From Dyadobacter jiangsuensis (GTDB taxonomy: Bacteria; Bacteroidota; Bacteroidia; Cytophagales; Spirosomataceae), in contig NZ_PYAS01000002.1 of assembly GCF_003014695.1 (NCBI RefSeq), positions 619,230-683,229 on the forward strand: a stretch of DNA of 64,000 nt, read 5' to 3'. Of the stretch, positions 52,801-60,717 are shown piece after piece. Both the position numbers and the translations under genes were made by a program. Position 1 is the stretch's first letter, and each line of letters starts with the position of its first letter. Under the pieces are notes generated by a model. That model saw only the letters and a list, made by a program, of their open reading frames with translations, was not told the DNA's origin and searched no databases.

Positions 52801-53174
52801 TCGGTGACTACGAACTGCTAGTTAACACGCAGGACGATTCGGGCAATGCGGCCGCAAATCCTTATCAGATTAAGTTCAGAATAGGTGAGGGAGGGGAGGG
52901 AATAGCGCTGATAGCTTCGCCTAATCCGGCTACCGATTATGTTCGGTTCCGTATTAAGGGTATTAAGCTGGAAGCTGTTCAGCAGGTTCAGTACGTCATA
53001 TACGACTCACGGGGTATTAAGCTCCTGGATCATAGCTTCAAGCCGGTTTCGACTCTCTCCGACTGGTATTGGACGCCCGGTATAGGTTCGGGAATGTACG
53101 TTTATAAGGCAATTGTAAGCAAGAACGATGGTTCGGAGCAAATAATCACCGGGAGAGTGAATATTCTTCGCTAG
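49866..53174 (+). CDS. Second T9SS-exported C25 (gingipain-like) cysteine peptidase, with CARDB-like domain
   Basis: A 1102-residue paralogue of the preceding gene. The signal peptide is MSLRVLRYLQLVVLLVIGLC (ending AFAQ). The same N-terminal blocks are present (YVKLKVSQKGIYKVPFSALP, LQLWHRGTQVAIL, EILFYGVPNDG). The catalytic pair is His615 in LTYFGHGST and Cys649 in YFNGCGVGN. Unlike the first copy, it has a CARDB/Ig-like domain at about 770-880 (ATLTAAIAIKNQGKYNVGEK, FVQVRLDRANVIQELNESNN), another beta domain with NVTFNERVIEDGEDV, and a CTD (ASPNPATDYVRFRIKG, GSGMYVYKAIVSKNDGS). This arrangement is closer to described PorU-like proteins. Convergent with the lasso cyclase gene, with only 16 bp between the stops. 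Confidence 0.87.
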   Translation: MSLRVLRYLQLVVLLVIGLCSEAFAQWGAPYTNSWITYDQPYVKLKVSQKGIYKVPFSALPAGFPVNQPEKLQLWHRGTQVAILSVANNEILFYGVPNDGAIDSLLYRPMSSRMNPYTSLYSDESSYFLTVGKVNGLRAETVGAASGSGSAIESHVRTEVKAFANEYSLSTLSAIRANFFNSFFENGASKTGVTVLPGKSVTYNFQLTKRVPGTKPQVKMMVHGRSNNSRSIEVYAGKTESTVRKVGAIPNANFVASIYSFELEEADLAADGNGVLLLKSVASDSRDRFSLAYYTITYNQATSIGTEKSLEFNFPKTSDASTHAKIAGTSATSKLYDISNPDIPRIIPGTGADFTAPRIKDKALKLLLTNEALAIAAAKISSVTLSKPDAKKYNYLIITNQTLEEGAKTYATYRASAEGGTFVPLVIKITDIYDQFNYGEPSPVAIRRFVDYMLSDGNREKYLFLLGKSITFNERMVRELPDEVPTIGFPGSDILLVEGLAGAPKEVPAIPVGRLSALTNQHVYDYLAKVKEYEHSNVQDVSWKKNILHLNGGKSSSEITQLKNILAGLAPQAEQGYIGAKVKPFVKQQGISEVESVNITPEINAGVGLLTYFGHGSTTVTDLDIGYITDAARAYNNQGKYPLLYFNGCGVGNVFSARFNMSPSSSDRIALSLDWILAPKRGTVALIANTFDTYVSSTSNYLDKLYTTLFLDANTSKQSIGKIQQEVAKRIFAEGYNGYDVANVHQALLQGDPALKMIYVASPDYSVDPDESILIYSESSDKTIEKSATLTAAIAIKNQGKYNVGEKLPVELTYGFQDGTTEVKSQIVSAMPYADTIKITFPSKGALKFVQVRLDRANVIQELNESNNIAELVVDWEVAKTQHIYPAERVKDIIAPVLNVTFNERVIEDGEDVGAKPTIKFILTDDRLMTADTNLMDIFIKPCLDNTCDFRKLAYKNLTVTKLGDRVVQVEYRTDFSTVGDYELLVNTQDDSGNAAANPYQIKFRIGEGGEGIALIASPNPATDYVRFRIKGIKLEAVQQVQYVIYDSRGIKLLDHSFKPVSTLSDWYWTPGIGSGMYVYKAIVSKNDGSEQIITGRVNILR

Positions 53175-53190
53175 CGGAATTTTCCAGCAT

Positions 53191-55125
53191 TTATTGCAGG
53201 ATTTTTTCTGATTTAAGCCATTCTAGCCAAACTGCAACCGAAACCGTTCTTGTTACATGGAAGAGGCTTCGGTTGTAGTCTTCAACAGGTAAATGATCTG
53301 TTTGGAGGAATTTGATTGTGTCGTCAAATTTTCTTCTATCAATGTATTGCCAGATTTCGTCGGTATCGTAAAGCATTTCCTTCGCCTGCGCGTAAAGTTG
53401 AAGCGTAGCGCTCTTCCCCCGCCGTCCCACGTGTGCTTTCTGTGACCTAAGTCTTACATTATCAGGTAATATGTCCTTCATAGCCTCGCGGAAATGCATT
53501 CGTCCCGAACCGTCGCCAAACTTGATGACCTCTGGAATCGAGAGGCACAATTCGAACAGCTCTTTATCTAAGAAAGGAGAACGGTTCGTAAACCCGTAAT
53601 GGCGCCCAAAAATAAACCTGCTCTCGTTCTGGGATATACTATGTTGACTAAAAATTTCCTCAAACGATTGACGGAAAGCAGGTGAAAGATTACTGTGCAA
53701 AGAAGCAGAAAGTAGTTTTGAGTCATGGAGATCGGCATTGCCGATTTCCAGAAAATCTCGCTTCAACAGGGATTTAGGCGGAAGGGCATATCCTTTCAAT
53801 TTTTTAATAAAGGATGCTAAGGCGCGGGTAGCGAAATAGCCAGGAGTTAGCTCAAAATGATCTGAAATTTCCCGGTACATAGCACTCAGCTGGCGAAAGC
53901 TCATTGTTCTGATGGAGCTGGAAAGCCTGCCGTAAAGAAAGTTTTGTTCTACTATCTTATTCTGTAGTTCAAAATTGAGCTGATCCCAGTTTTTATGTTG
54001 ATCCGCTTTGGCATAGTACTGGGTTCGTTTGGAAAGTAGCTCTTTCAAAAGCGGCCATTTTTTTTCTTGGAAAAGCACCGTTAGGTATTCAAAACCACTG
54101 CCCACGATAGAGTCGCCCCCATTTCCATTCAAAAGTGTCTGGCATCCGAGTTGTGTTGCACGCTTCAAAACTCCGTCATAAAATGTGGGTGCTATAAATG
54201 CGGGTTGAGGAAATCCTAGTATGTTGGTATGCGATGCGACTGTGCTAAGAGGCTCGTTCGATACCACAATTTCCTGATGACACGAAGCGATATTCCGGGC
54301 GACTTCCAGGGCATAATTTTTGTCATCGGAACCTGCGCCCTGGGTATCGTAGTAAAACGTATAAAAGGGGTTTTCGGGAGCTAATATTCTGGCAAAAGTA
54401 CTAACCGACGAAGAATCCAGACCTCCACTTAAATGAGAACCGATCGGAGAAGTGTCGCATGGCAGGGAGCAGCGAACGGAATTCTCAAGAAGTGCCTTGA
54501 AATGCTGTGCATATCCCGGTAACGTGTCAGCACTTTGCGAAAGCTGAAATTTAGTATACGGTGTAGAAGAACATTCATGAGGCGTTATCGACAGGATATG
54601 TCCGGGTAATACACATTTCACTTCCTGGTAAAATGTTTGCCCATCGTAGTCGACAAACTGATCGCGCCCAAAAGTTAAAAAAGAGCGAAGACGACTTTCG
54701 TTAGTCGTAAGGCTTATCCCTCCATCCTTCGCGGATTTCAGAAGGGTATGTAAATCAGTAGAAAATAGACAGAATTGGCCGGGAACAAATAGATAGTACA
54801 ATGGATGAGTACCAAAAAGGCTTCTGGCAAGATGTAGGGTTTTCTCCGCCTCTTGATACCAAACCCCTACGCCGAGTCTGTTTCCTGATGATTTAAGATA
54901 GGCTTTGAAATCAAAAAACGATGTCAAAATAAGAGAGTCTGAACTCCATATTTTGACATCGTTCTGATGATATCCCTCGAAACCAAGAACTGTGGTCTCG
55001 TAAGATGAATGCTTAGAAAAGCTTGAATACTCTAAGGTGCCTGTATTCCAGTTAATTGACTGGTCTGAATTTGATTTTTTTTTCCTAAACGCTGCTCCCA
55101 AGAAAATAACACCTTGAATCAGCAT
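53191..55125 (-). CDS. Lasso-peptide cyclase-type asparagine synthetase homologue
   Basis: A 644-residue AsnB-like protein. The N-terminal part has the glutaminase fold, but the start is MLIQGVIFLG, with no Cys at position 2; the first Cys is at about 119. It therefore cannot hydrolyse glutamine. The synthetase half is complete: SHLSGGLDSSSVSTFARIL (ATP-pyrophosphatase loop, 233-240), NGNGGDSIVGSGFEYL, and TNRSPFLDKELFELCLSIPE. Lasso cyclases (McjC type) have precisely this combination; they adenylate the Asp/Glu side chain and form the ring with the N-terminal amine. The gene begins 41 bp after a precursor-like gene. Expected partners (recognition protein and transglutaminase-like protease) are not adjacent. 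A different amide ligase is possible. Confidence 0.84.
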   Translation of the reverse strand: MLIQGVIFLGAAFRKKKSNSDQSINWNTGTLEYSSFSKHSSYETTVLGFEGYHQNDVKIWSSDSLILTSFFDFKAYLKSSGNRLGVGVWYQEAEKTLHLARSLFGTHPLYYLFVPGQFCLFSTDLHTLLKSAKDGGISLTTNESRLRSFLTFGRDQFVDYDGQTFYQEVKCVLPGHILSITPHECSSTPYTKFQLSQSADTLPGYAQHFKALLENSVRCSLPCDTSPIGSHLSGGLDSSSVSTFARILAPENPFYTFYYDTQGAGSDDKNYALEVARNIASCHQEIVVSNEPLSTVASHTNILGFPQPAFIAPTFYDGVLKRATQLGCQTLLNGNGGDSIVGSGFEYLTVLFQEKKWPLLKELLSKRTQYYAKADQHKNWDQLNFELQNKIVEQNFLYGRLSSSIRTMSFRQLSAMYREISDHFELTPGYFATRALASFIKKLKGYALPPKSLLKRDFLEIGNADLHDSKLLSASLHSNLSPAFRQSFEEIFSQHSISQNESRFIFGRHYGFTNRSPFLDKELFELCLSIPEVIKFGDGSGRMHFREAMKDILPDNVRLRSQKAHVGRRGKSATLQLYAQAKEMLYDTDEIWQYIDRRKFDDTIKFLQTDHLPVEDYNRSLFHVTRTVSVAVWLEWLKSEKILQ

Positions 55126-55166
55126 TGGTACAAATTCAGAGAGGGAATACCTCAGATAGCTCTAAA

Positions 55167-55322
55167 TCAAGCATCTGGCGAATAGTTCATTTCGCTAGTA
55201 TCGTCGTCGAATTGGCTACCCAATTTACCTTTAGTCAACTTGCTAACACTTCCGTGTTGAACGAGAACCGGCTTGCGGTAAGACTTTTTTGTCTGTGTAG
55301 AGTGCGATGTCAATGTTTTCAT
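55167..55322 (-). CDS. Lasso-peptide precursor (51 residues)
   Basis: This small gene is easily missed. From the ATG at 55322 it encodes 51 residues. The leader (1-31) contains YRKPVLVQHGSVSKLTKG at 15-32, which fits the lasso leader pattern: YxxP, then L, then G, with Thr30 at position -2 to the cut. The predicted core starts at Gly32 (GKLGSQFDDD, then ten more residues ending YSPDA), 20 residues long. Asp at core positions 8, 9 and 10 offers an 8- or 9-membered ring with Gly1. It precedes the AsnB-like cyclase by 41 bp and has a plausible promoter. The product and its activity are unknown; the cut site is inferred. Confidence 0.8.
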   Translation of the reverse strand: MKTLTSHSTQTKKSYRKPVLVQHGSVSKLTKGKLGSQFDDDTSEMNYSPDA

Positions 55323-55362
55323 TGTTTATCGGTTAATGAATGATTAATACCAGTATCCGTCG

Positions 55363-55393
55363 TAAATTTATACAGATAAATTGAATTTGCAAA
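55363..55393 (-). promoter_or_regulatory. Promoter candidate for the lasso-peptide genes
   Basis: On the minus strand TTTG (55393-55390) is followed after 19 bp by TAAATTTA (55370-55363), one base away from TAnnTTTG. The leader would be about 35 nt. It separates these genes from the udk/lipoprotein series. Confidence 0.42.
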
Positions 55394-55457
55394 CATTATT
55401 GTAAACGAATATGAAAAAATCAAGTTTTGGCTGGCTGAACCAAGCAGGTTTCGACGA

Positions 55458-56174
55458 TTACCGGCTGCCAAATTCTATGATTTTGCGCGTTTTGTAAATG
55501 CCGGATTCTACTTTCCCCGATCCAATGCAATCGTCGTTTTGGCAAAATTCAAAGGCAGTCTCATCGTCAGAGATTAGCCCCACGCCCACACTATATTGTT
55601 TGATGGTTACATATTTGTTGATGATCGAGGTGTCGCTTCGTTCAACGACAGTCAGCACGTTGTCGAACAATTGCTCCCCGATTTTCACCGACTTAAATCC
55701 AGGTTCATAATAACAGTCCTGCTTGTCCAGATTGTTATAACTGTTACCGTTCCACGTTGTACGTGAATCGATCGGAAACGTAAGAGACACGAATGGTTGA
55801 TTGTCAATGTTGGTCAGCAGCTTATCGGGGTATTTATGAATGGTGTACTCTTTCACCTTTTGCCAATAATCCGTCGAAGAGCTGCGTGTAGATCTTGCAA
55901 TAATGTATGTGGCGATCCCGGCCGAGTCGGAAGCAATCCGATCTACTTCATCCTTTTCCTGCCACTGAGTGACCACGGGTGCCGTCTGACCGGCCGAATA
56001 AACCTCCTGATTGACATCATAGACGGTATAGTGGCCGATTTCCAGCGGATAATACTCGTAGGGATCAAGTGATTCGGTAGTGTCTTCGCACGCGGAAAAA
56101 GCGATTGAAGCAATTGCAAGAATAGTAATGTGTTTAGCGAAAGTCCCGCAAATTGTCCGTAAAGAATTCTTCAT
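55458..56174 (-). CDS. Lipoprotein of unknown function
   Basis: A 238-residue lipoprotein; lipobox AFSAC near residue 28 is followed by EDTTESLDPYEYYPLEIGHY. The mature part is beta-rich (TVYDVNQEVYSAGQTAPV, YWQKVKEYTIHKYPDKLL, VSLTFPIDSRTTWNGNSYN) with a repeating strand-turn pattern, ending YSVGVGLISDDETAFEFC. It resembles other Bacteroidota lipoproteins read as outer-membrane beta domains with no assigned role. It starts 22 bp after udk on the same strand and probably ends that operon. It lies 135 bp before the lasso precursor, whose own promoter candidate argues that it is not part of that system. Confidence 0.75.
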   Translation of the reverse strand: MKNSLRTICGTFAKHITILAIASIAFSACEDTTESLDPYEYYPLEIGHYTVYDVNQEVYSAGQTAPVVTQWQEKDEVDRIASDSAGIATYIIARSTRSSSTDYWQKVKEYTIHKYPDKLLTNIDNQPFVSLTFPIDSRTTWNGNSYNNLDKQDCYYEPGFKSVKIGEQLFDNVLTVVERSDTSIINKYVTIKQYSVGVGLISDDETAFEFCQNDDCIGSGKVESGIYKTRKIIEFGSR

Positions 56175-56196
56175 TAACTCGGTTAAATTTTGATGA

Positions 56197-56850
56197 CTAT
56201 GACGAATGTTTGTATTGTTCTTCCAATTTCCCTTTCAAAAAACCAATCAGCACCTGTAAACCAGTGTCAAACCGGGAATTGTTGTTGATGATCATATCCG
56301 CTTCTGCGCGCAATGGAAGTATAAATTTATCGTAAGTCGGGGCGACGTGATGCTCCCAACGGTAAAGGACATCGTCCAGATCGTAGCCGCGCTCGTTATT
56401 ATCACGAATAATCCGCCGTTTTATTTTAACGTGCTCCTTGGCATCTACAAAAATTTTCAAATCAATGAGCCGGGCAATTTCGGGAAAATAAAAGACAAAA
56501 ATCCCTTCCACGATAATGATGGGCTTCGGCTCGAAATGTAATATCTCGGGTTTGATCAGCGGATTGTTGAACGTATATTCCTTTTGCTGCACGGATCGGC
56601 CGGCCCGGAGTACGGCAATATGTTCCGCGAAGAGGTGGTGATCTATCGTCTCCGGCAAGTCGAAATTCTCTACCCCATTTTCGTCGCGAGGGATTTCGTG
56701 AATCGGCCGGTAATAATTGTCTTGCGAGATCCGCGTTACTTCGTCCTTACCAAACGCGTCGATGAGGTTTTTCATAAAATAGGTCTTGCCCGACGCACTT
56801 CCGCCGGTGATACCTACAATGTAGGGTGCTTTTTCCTGATTCGACATCAT
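56197..56850 (-). CDS. udk: Uridine kinase
   Basis: A 217-residue cytoplasmic P-loop kinase that phosphorylates uridine (and cytidine) in pyrimidine salvage. The Walker A GGSASGKTYFMKNL is at about 15-28. RISQDNYYRP, NFDLPETIDHHLFAEHIAVL, KPIIIVEGIFVFYFPEIARL and RRIIRDNNERGYDLDDVLYR are typical uridine-kinase segments. Length is normal. It begins MMSNQEKAPYIVGITGG, so the start could be either of the two adjacent Met codons. It sits between porZ (48 bp) and a lipoprotein gene (22 bp) on the same strand. Confidence 0.94.
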   Translation of the reverse strand: MMSNQEKAPYIVGITGGSASGKTYFMKNLIDAFGKDEVTRISQDNYYRPIHEIPRDENGVENFDLPETIDHHLFAEHIAVLRAGRSVQQKEYTFNNPLIKPEILHFEPKPIIIVEGIFVFYFPEIARLIDLKIFVDAKEHVKIKRRIIRDNNERGYDLDDVLYRWEHHVAPTYDKFILPLRAEADMIINNNSRFDTGLQVLIGFLKGKLEEQYKHSS

Positions 56851-56898
56851 ACAGTCTGCGGCGCCCGCTAGTCTGAACGCCTGGATTAATTTATGATT

Positions 56899-58725
56899 TT
56901 AATTAATAATTGCCAATTTACCGGCCTGTTGCTCAGTGCCGTCGGCCGATACGATGAGCACCATATATATTCCGGCCCGCGCCCGGCGACCGGTATAGTC
57001 GTTGAGGTTCCACGAGGCAAGGCCTCCTTCCGAACGTGTTTCGAATACGAGCCTGCCTGCCAAATCGGTGATCTTAACGGTTGACTGGCTGCTCAGGCCG
57101 CTGATACCTACATTACCCGAATAGCCCGGCCGGATGGGGTTGGGAAAAATGGTAACACGGCTGATGTGTTCGGACGCAGCCTTGGCGTCGCTTTGATAGG
57201 AAACCATACCCGCTGGTGTATCGACGAACAGCAGGCCGGTTTCGGCTTCAAACCGGAGCGCGTTGATTACATCCGAAGGTAGCGGGCTGTCGGCTGATGT
57301 GAATTTGCGGATCAGCTCGGTACCATCTGCATTAAAAAGGTAAAGTCCGGTCCGTGTGCCGATCCATTTTCGGTTTCCCGGTTCAACCGCCAATGCGGTA
57401 CATTCTTCATTGTTAAAGAGCCTTCGCTGGCCGTAAATGGGTAAGATAGCATCCACACGGGTTGCCTCCAGAACGCCGTCAGGGATAAAATAGCCAACTC
57501 CTCTTGCTCCGGCAAACCAGACAAATCCGTCCTGATCTAGTGCGAGGCTGTTGATCTTTGAGGCGGGCAGTGTACCGGTGCCTATCGATGTTGAAAGGAC
57601 TTTTTTTCGAGAACCATCCTTGTTACTGACCAAAATGCCTCCGCCTAGCGTCTCGGGCAGGCGGGTCCATGATAACCCGTTGAGGTCGGTGATCGTCGAA
57701 TCGGAGCGAGGTGAAATGGTTGTATCCCCTTGCACGGGCGAAACCTGTTTGAAATCAGAGAATTGATTGGTGATCAAACCATTTTTGTGATCGGCGACCC
57801 AAAGTGTTGTCGAGCTTGTGCGAACCCCCGACCGGATATTTACCCAAAATGGACTGCTGAAAGTCTGGGCCTTGTAGCCGGTATCGAGTGTAATAACCGT
57901 GTTTTGGGCCGAGATGGTCAGAAAGTCGCCCGTGTCGAGAATTCGCATGGCAGAAGCACTGGATGCGTAAACCAGTTTCCAAGCTCCCTTCTCATATTTA
58001 AAAAGGCCTTTTCCGGGAACAGCTGCGTGAATTGCTCCCGCAAAAAATGCCATTCCGGAAATGCTGCCGGGGCTTGTTACCGGTTTCCAATTGCCGAAAT
58101 ATTGCCTGTTTACATCCCCGTTCATAGAGGTGGCCAGCATGCCCTGGGAGGTTACCAGATAAAGCGAATCTCCCGAAAATGCGAGGTCGCTCACGGCAAG
58201 CTGCGAGCCATTTGGACCAATGTAGCGATAAGTTTCTTCTACCTGCCGAAGTTGGGTGTCCACAACGAGCACCCCGAAGCTGGTTGCCAGGTAGGCCAGT
58301 TTTTCCTTGAAAACAATGCGTCGAATCGCCTTATCGGCGGGTAGTCCCTGGGTTTCGTTCAAAAGATCCCACGTGTCGATCTGGTCAGGCTGGGCCTGTT
58401 CATTAAGATATACAAAATCGATTGTGCCGTTGCGGTAAGCCAACATGAGAAGCTTGGCTTCCGGGAGGTAACCCATTGCACTGATACCCGTATGGCTGAG
58501 GCCGTCGGCTTTGGACAGAGCGCGGGTCTCTCCGTTTCCAGGATTGACAGAGAAAAGGCCATTGTAGGAGGCGCAATAGACTAATGGGTCGGCATCAATT
58601 ACCTGCCTGGCAGAGAAGTAATTGAAATGGCTTTGCCATTGACCCAATGGTAAAGCCTGCCCTAGTATGCGCGTGGGACCGAATACGGCAGCCAATAAGA
58701 AAATAAGTATCCTCCCTTTGCGCAT
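56899..58725 (-). CDS. porZ: PorZ-like T9SS beta-propeller protein
   Basis: A 608-residue exported protein with a signal peptide to about residue 22 (PTRILGQ). Two seven-bladed-propeller regions are suggested by regular repeats of the two-component-regulator propeller type (LPLGQWQSHFNYFSARQVID, VYCASYNGLFSVNPGNGETR, LSKADGLSHTGISAMGYLPE, GFVWFAGARGVGYFIPDG, KWIGTRTGLYLFNADG). A C-terminal sorting-like domain follows (VTIFPNPIRPGYSGNVGISG, GRRARAGIYMVLIVSADG). PorZ is part of the T9SS attachment complex with PorU, PorV and PorQ, which links cargo to lipopolysaccharide. It fits the several T9SS cargoes in this window. It is translated 9 bp after the Ig-repeat protein gene. Confidence 0.83.
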   Translation of the reverse strand: MRKGRILIFLLAAVFGPTRILGQALPLGQWQSHFNYFSARQVIDADPLVYCASYNGLFSVNPGNGETRALSKADGLSHTGISAMGYLPEAKLLMLAYRNGTIDFVYLNEQAQPDQIDTWDLLNETQGLPADKAIRRIVFKEKLAYLATSFGVLVVDTQLRQVEETYRYIGPNGSQLAVSDLAFSGDSLYLVTSQGMLATSMNGDVNRQYFGNWKPVTSPGSISGMAFFAGAIHAAVPGKGLFKYEKGAWKLVYASSASAMRILDTGDFLTISAQNTVITLDTGYKAQTFSSPFWVNIRSGVRTSSTTLWVADHKNGLITNQFSDFKQVSPVQGDTTISPRSDSTITDLNGLSWTRLPETLGGGILVSNKDGSRKKVLSTSIGTGTLPASKINSLALDQDGFVWFAGARGVGYFIPDGVLEATRVDAILPIYGQRRLFNNEECTALAVEPGNRKWIGTRTGLYLFNADGTELIRKFTSADSPLPSDVINALRFEAETGLLFVDTPAGMVSYQSDAKAASEHISRVTIFPNPIRPGYSGNVGISGLSSQSTVKITDLAGRLVFETRSEGGLASWNLNDYTGRRARAGIYMVLIVSADGTEQQAGKLAIIN

Positions 58726-58734
58726 GGCTATATG

Positions 58735-60696
58735 TTAGTTTTCTACCGTCACAACGGCGGAGCCCCGCCCGGTTCCGGTTCCGCACCCACTTTTCAGTGA
58801 ACTGATGGTATATTCCGTGGTAGAGGAAGGCGAAACGGAAATCAGGTACGGGTTAAGGAATGTACCGTTGATCGCCGTGCCGTCAGAAAGTGTGAATGAC
58901 CATGGAGGAAGCCCGTTTTTGAAACGCAACTGAATGCGGGTAGAACGTCCGGCCGAGACCGTACCGCGTCCGGAAACCTCTGCGACAGCCTTGTCAGGGG
59001 CAACCACTTCCAGTTCTTCAATCGCGCTGGAAACGGCCGGAGAGGATGAAACAATACGAATCTTCTGGATCTTGGTCGTATCTCCCGGTGCTGCCGCGGC
59101 GATTTTAACCTGCATCGCGGTAGGGGTTACCGTCGTGGGCAACGTCACAAAACGACCGGATTTATCGGTCATTTGGACTGTAAATTTGTTGTTCGGGTTA
59201 TAGCGCCCTTCCGTTTTGTAGGGAATGTCAATGGTTGAGCCTGCGCAAACCATATTCTGCGGCAGCTTGTCGAGCGTAATGCTTGCCGGAGGGGCTTTTA
59301 CGGTAACTTTCGCTGAGCCCGAGAATTTGCCTACACCACACAAACCACCAGCTGAGCTGATCTGGTAGTTCGTATCATAAAATGGTTTCACCTTGATCTT
59401 GTGCGGGGATTCCTGAATGTTGTTTTCATAGGTTCCGTCCGAAAGCAGCACGAACCAGGGCCCGCCGCCTGTGAATTTTACTGTGAGCTCACCCGATTCG
59501 TTTTCGCCCAATCGCAATGAATCCTTTTGAAGGGTTGCCACGGTAGGCGAAACGATCGAAACGTTGGTCGTCTGGCTCACGAGATAAGGTGCCGTGGAAG
59601 TCACACGCAGGCGATATTCACCGGGTTTGTAGCTGTCGGGAATTTGTGTGGTAATATAGCCCGACGAGTCAGGGGTTGAAATGCTTTTAAAGGCACCGCT
59701 GCGCTCCGCGATTTGAACTACGAATTTATTCCCCTCTTTATACTTGCCGGTCGCATTGAAAGGCACTTGAAATGGCACACCCGCGCAAAGCTTCGCGATT
59801 TTCTCCACCTCTTTCAGTTCGAGTTTTGGCTCGGGGTTGTTATTCACATTCACAATAGCTTCGCCGGAAGTCGTACCGCTTCCGCAGGCATTAGAAACGG
59901 CCGTTACGCGATAAGCCTTTACGTCTGTCGGCTTAACAGTAATGTAGTGCGGGTTCGAAAGCGTTTGCAATACCGTAGTGCTGTCCGAGAGTCGGAACGA
60001 CCACGGTGCCGCGCCTGTGAGGTTTATGCGCAAATGCGCTTCCTGCCCGGGCATAATGCGTACGGTTTGTGTTCCGTCGATCAGGTCGATCTTCGCTGCG
60101 GGCGCTTGCAGCAGCCTTAGCGGTACTTCCTGACTTTTGATAACCGGAATAGAGGAGATGATTTGAAGTCGGTACACTTCGCCGCCCACTTTATAAGAAG
60201 GTATCACCGCTTTGGCAGGGCTTTTCTTCACAGGAAGCGAAATAGGCACCGATTTGCCGGTAGCATCTATAATATGTACAATAAAAGTATTGTCCTCGTC
60301 GAACGGGCCATCGGTTTTGAATGGGATGGTGACATTAGTGCCCGGGCAGACCGAGAGGTATGAAATATCTTCGATGGTGATCTTGTAGGCATGCATGCTG
60401 TCGGCTTTTTCCACCGGGAGCTTGGCCTCGTTCGCGGCTTCGGTGAGTGTGTCGCCGGTGGCAGAGATCCCGCTGGGCATGGTGGTATCGGCCACAGCAG
60501 CGTCGCCGGCAGGAACCACGGGAATCTGCGCCTTTGTCGTGTCCTTGGCAGCCGGTGCCTGCGGTCTGGCTGGTTCGGGGGCTTTTTTCTTGGGAGCAAT
60601 GAGCTGTTTCCTTGGAGAAGTTGTCCTGCGCTGGGCCTCTGCGTGACCAGCCATTAGAAATAACCCTAGAAAAATGACAAAGACGAATCGGAACAT
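58735..60696 (-). CDS. Exported protein with three pairs of Ig-like repeats
   Basis: A 653-residue exported protein with a signal peptide to about residue 21 (MAGHAEAQ), then a Pro/Ala/Lys-rich linker (to about 100). The body consists of three repeats, each of two beta domains. The first type has a Cys: SVCPGTNVTIPFKTDGPFD, KLCAGVPFQVPFNATGKYKE, MVCAGSTIDIPYKTEGRYNP. The second type carries WSFRLSDST, WFVLLSDGTY or WSFTLSDGTA and ends with a Cys-Gly pair (ACGSG, LCGVG, GCGTG). Cys pairs suggest disulphides. There is no T9SS domain. It lies 21 bp after comB and 9 bp before porZ, so a link to envelope secretion is possible. The family is not one I know. Confidence 0.82.
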   Translation of the reverse strand: MFRFVFVIFLGLFLMAGHAEAQRRTTSPRKQLIAPKKKAPEPARPQAPAAKDTTKAQIPVVPAGDAAVADTTMPSGISATGDTLTEAANEAKLPVEKADSMHAYKITIEDISYLSVCPGTNVTIPFKTDGPFDEDNTFIVHIIDATGKSVPISLPVKKSPAKAVIPSYKVGGEVYRLQIISSIPVIKSQEVPLRLLQAPAAKIDLIDGTQTVRIMPGQEAHLRINLTGAAPWSFRLSDSTTVLQTLSNPHYITVKPTDVKAYRVTAVSNACGSGTTSGEAIVNVNNNPEPKLELKEVEKIAKLCAGVPFQVPFNATGKYKEGNKFVVQIAERSGAFKSISTPDSSGYITTQIPDSYKPGEYRLRVTSTAPYLVSQTTNVSIVSPTVATLQKDSLRLGENESGELTVKFTGGGPWFVLLSDGTYENNIQESPHKIKVKPFYDTNYQISSAGGLCGVGKFSGSAKVTVKAPPASITLDKLPQNMVCAGSTIDIPYKTEGRYNPNNKFTVQMTDKSGRFVTLPTTVTPTAMQVKIAAAAPGDTTKIQKIRIVSSSPAVSSAIEELEVVAPDKAVAEVSGRGTVSAGRSTRIQLRFKNGLPPWSFTLSDGTAINGTFLNPYLISVSPSSTTEYTISSLKSGCGTGTGRGSAVVTVEN

Positions 60697-60717
60697 GCAA
60701 ATGGGATTGAGTAAATA

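Noticed and set aside
53175..53190. Room for a lasso B1/B2 gene after the cyclase
   Set aside because: Just 16 bp separate the convergent stop codons, so no gene can fit.
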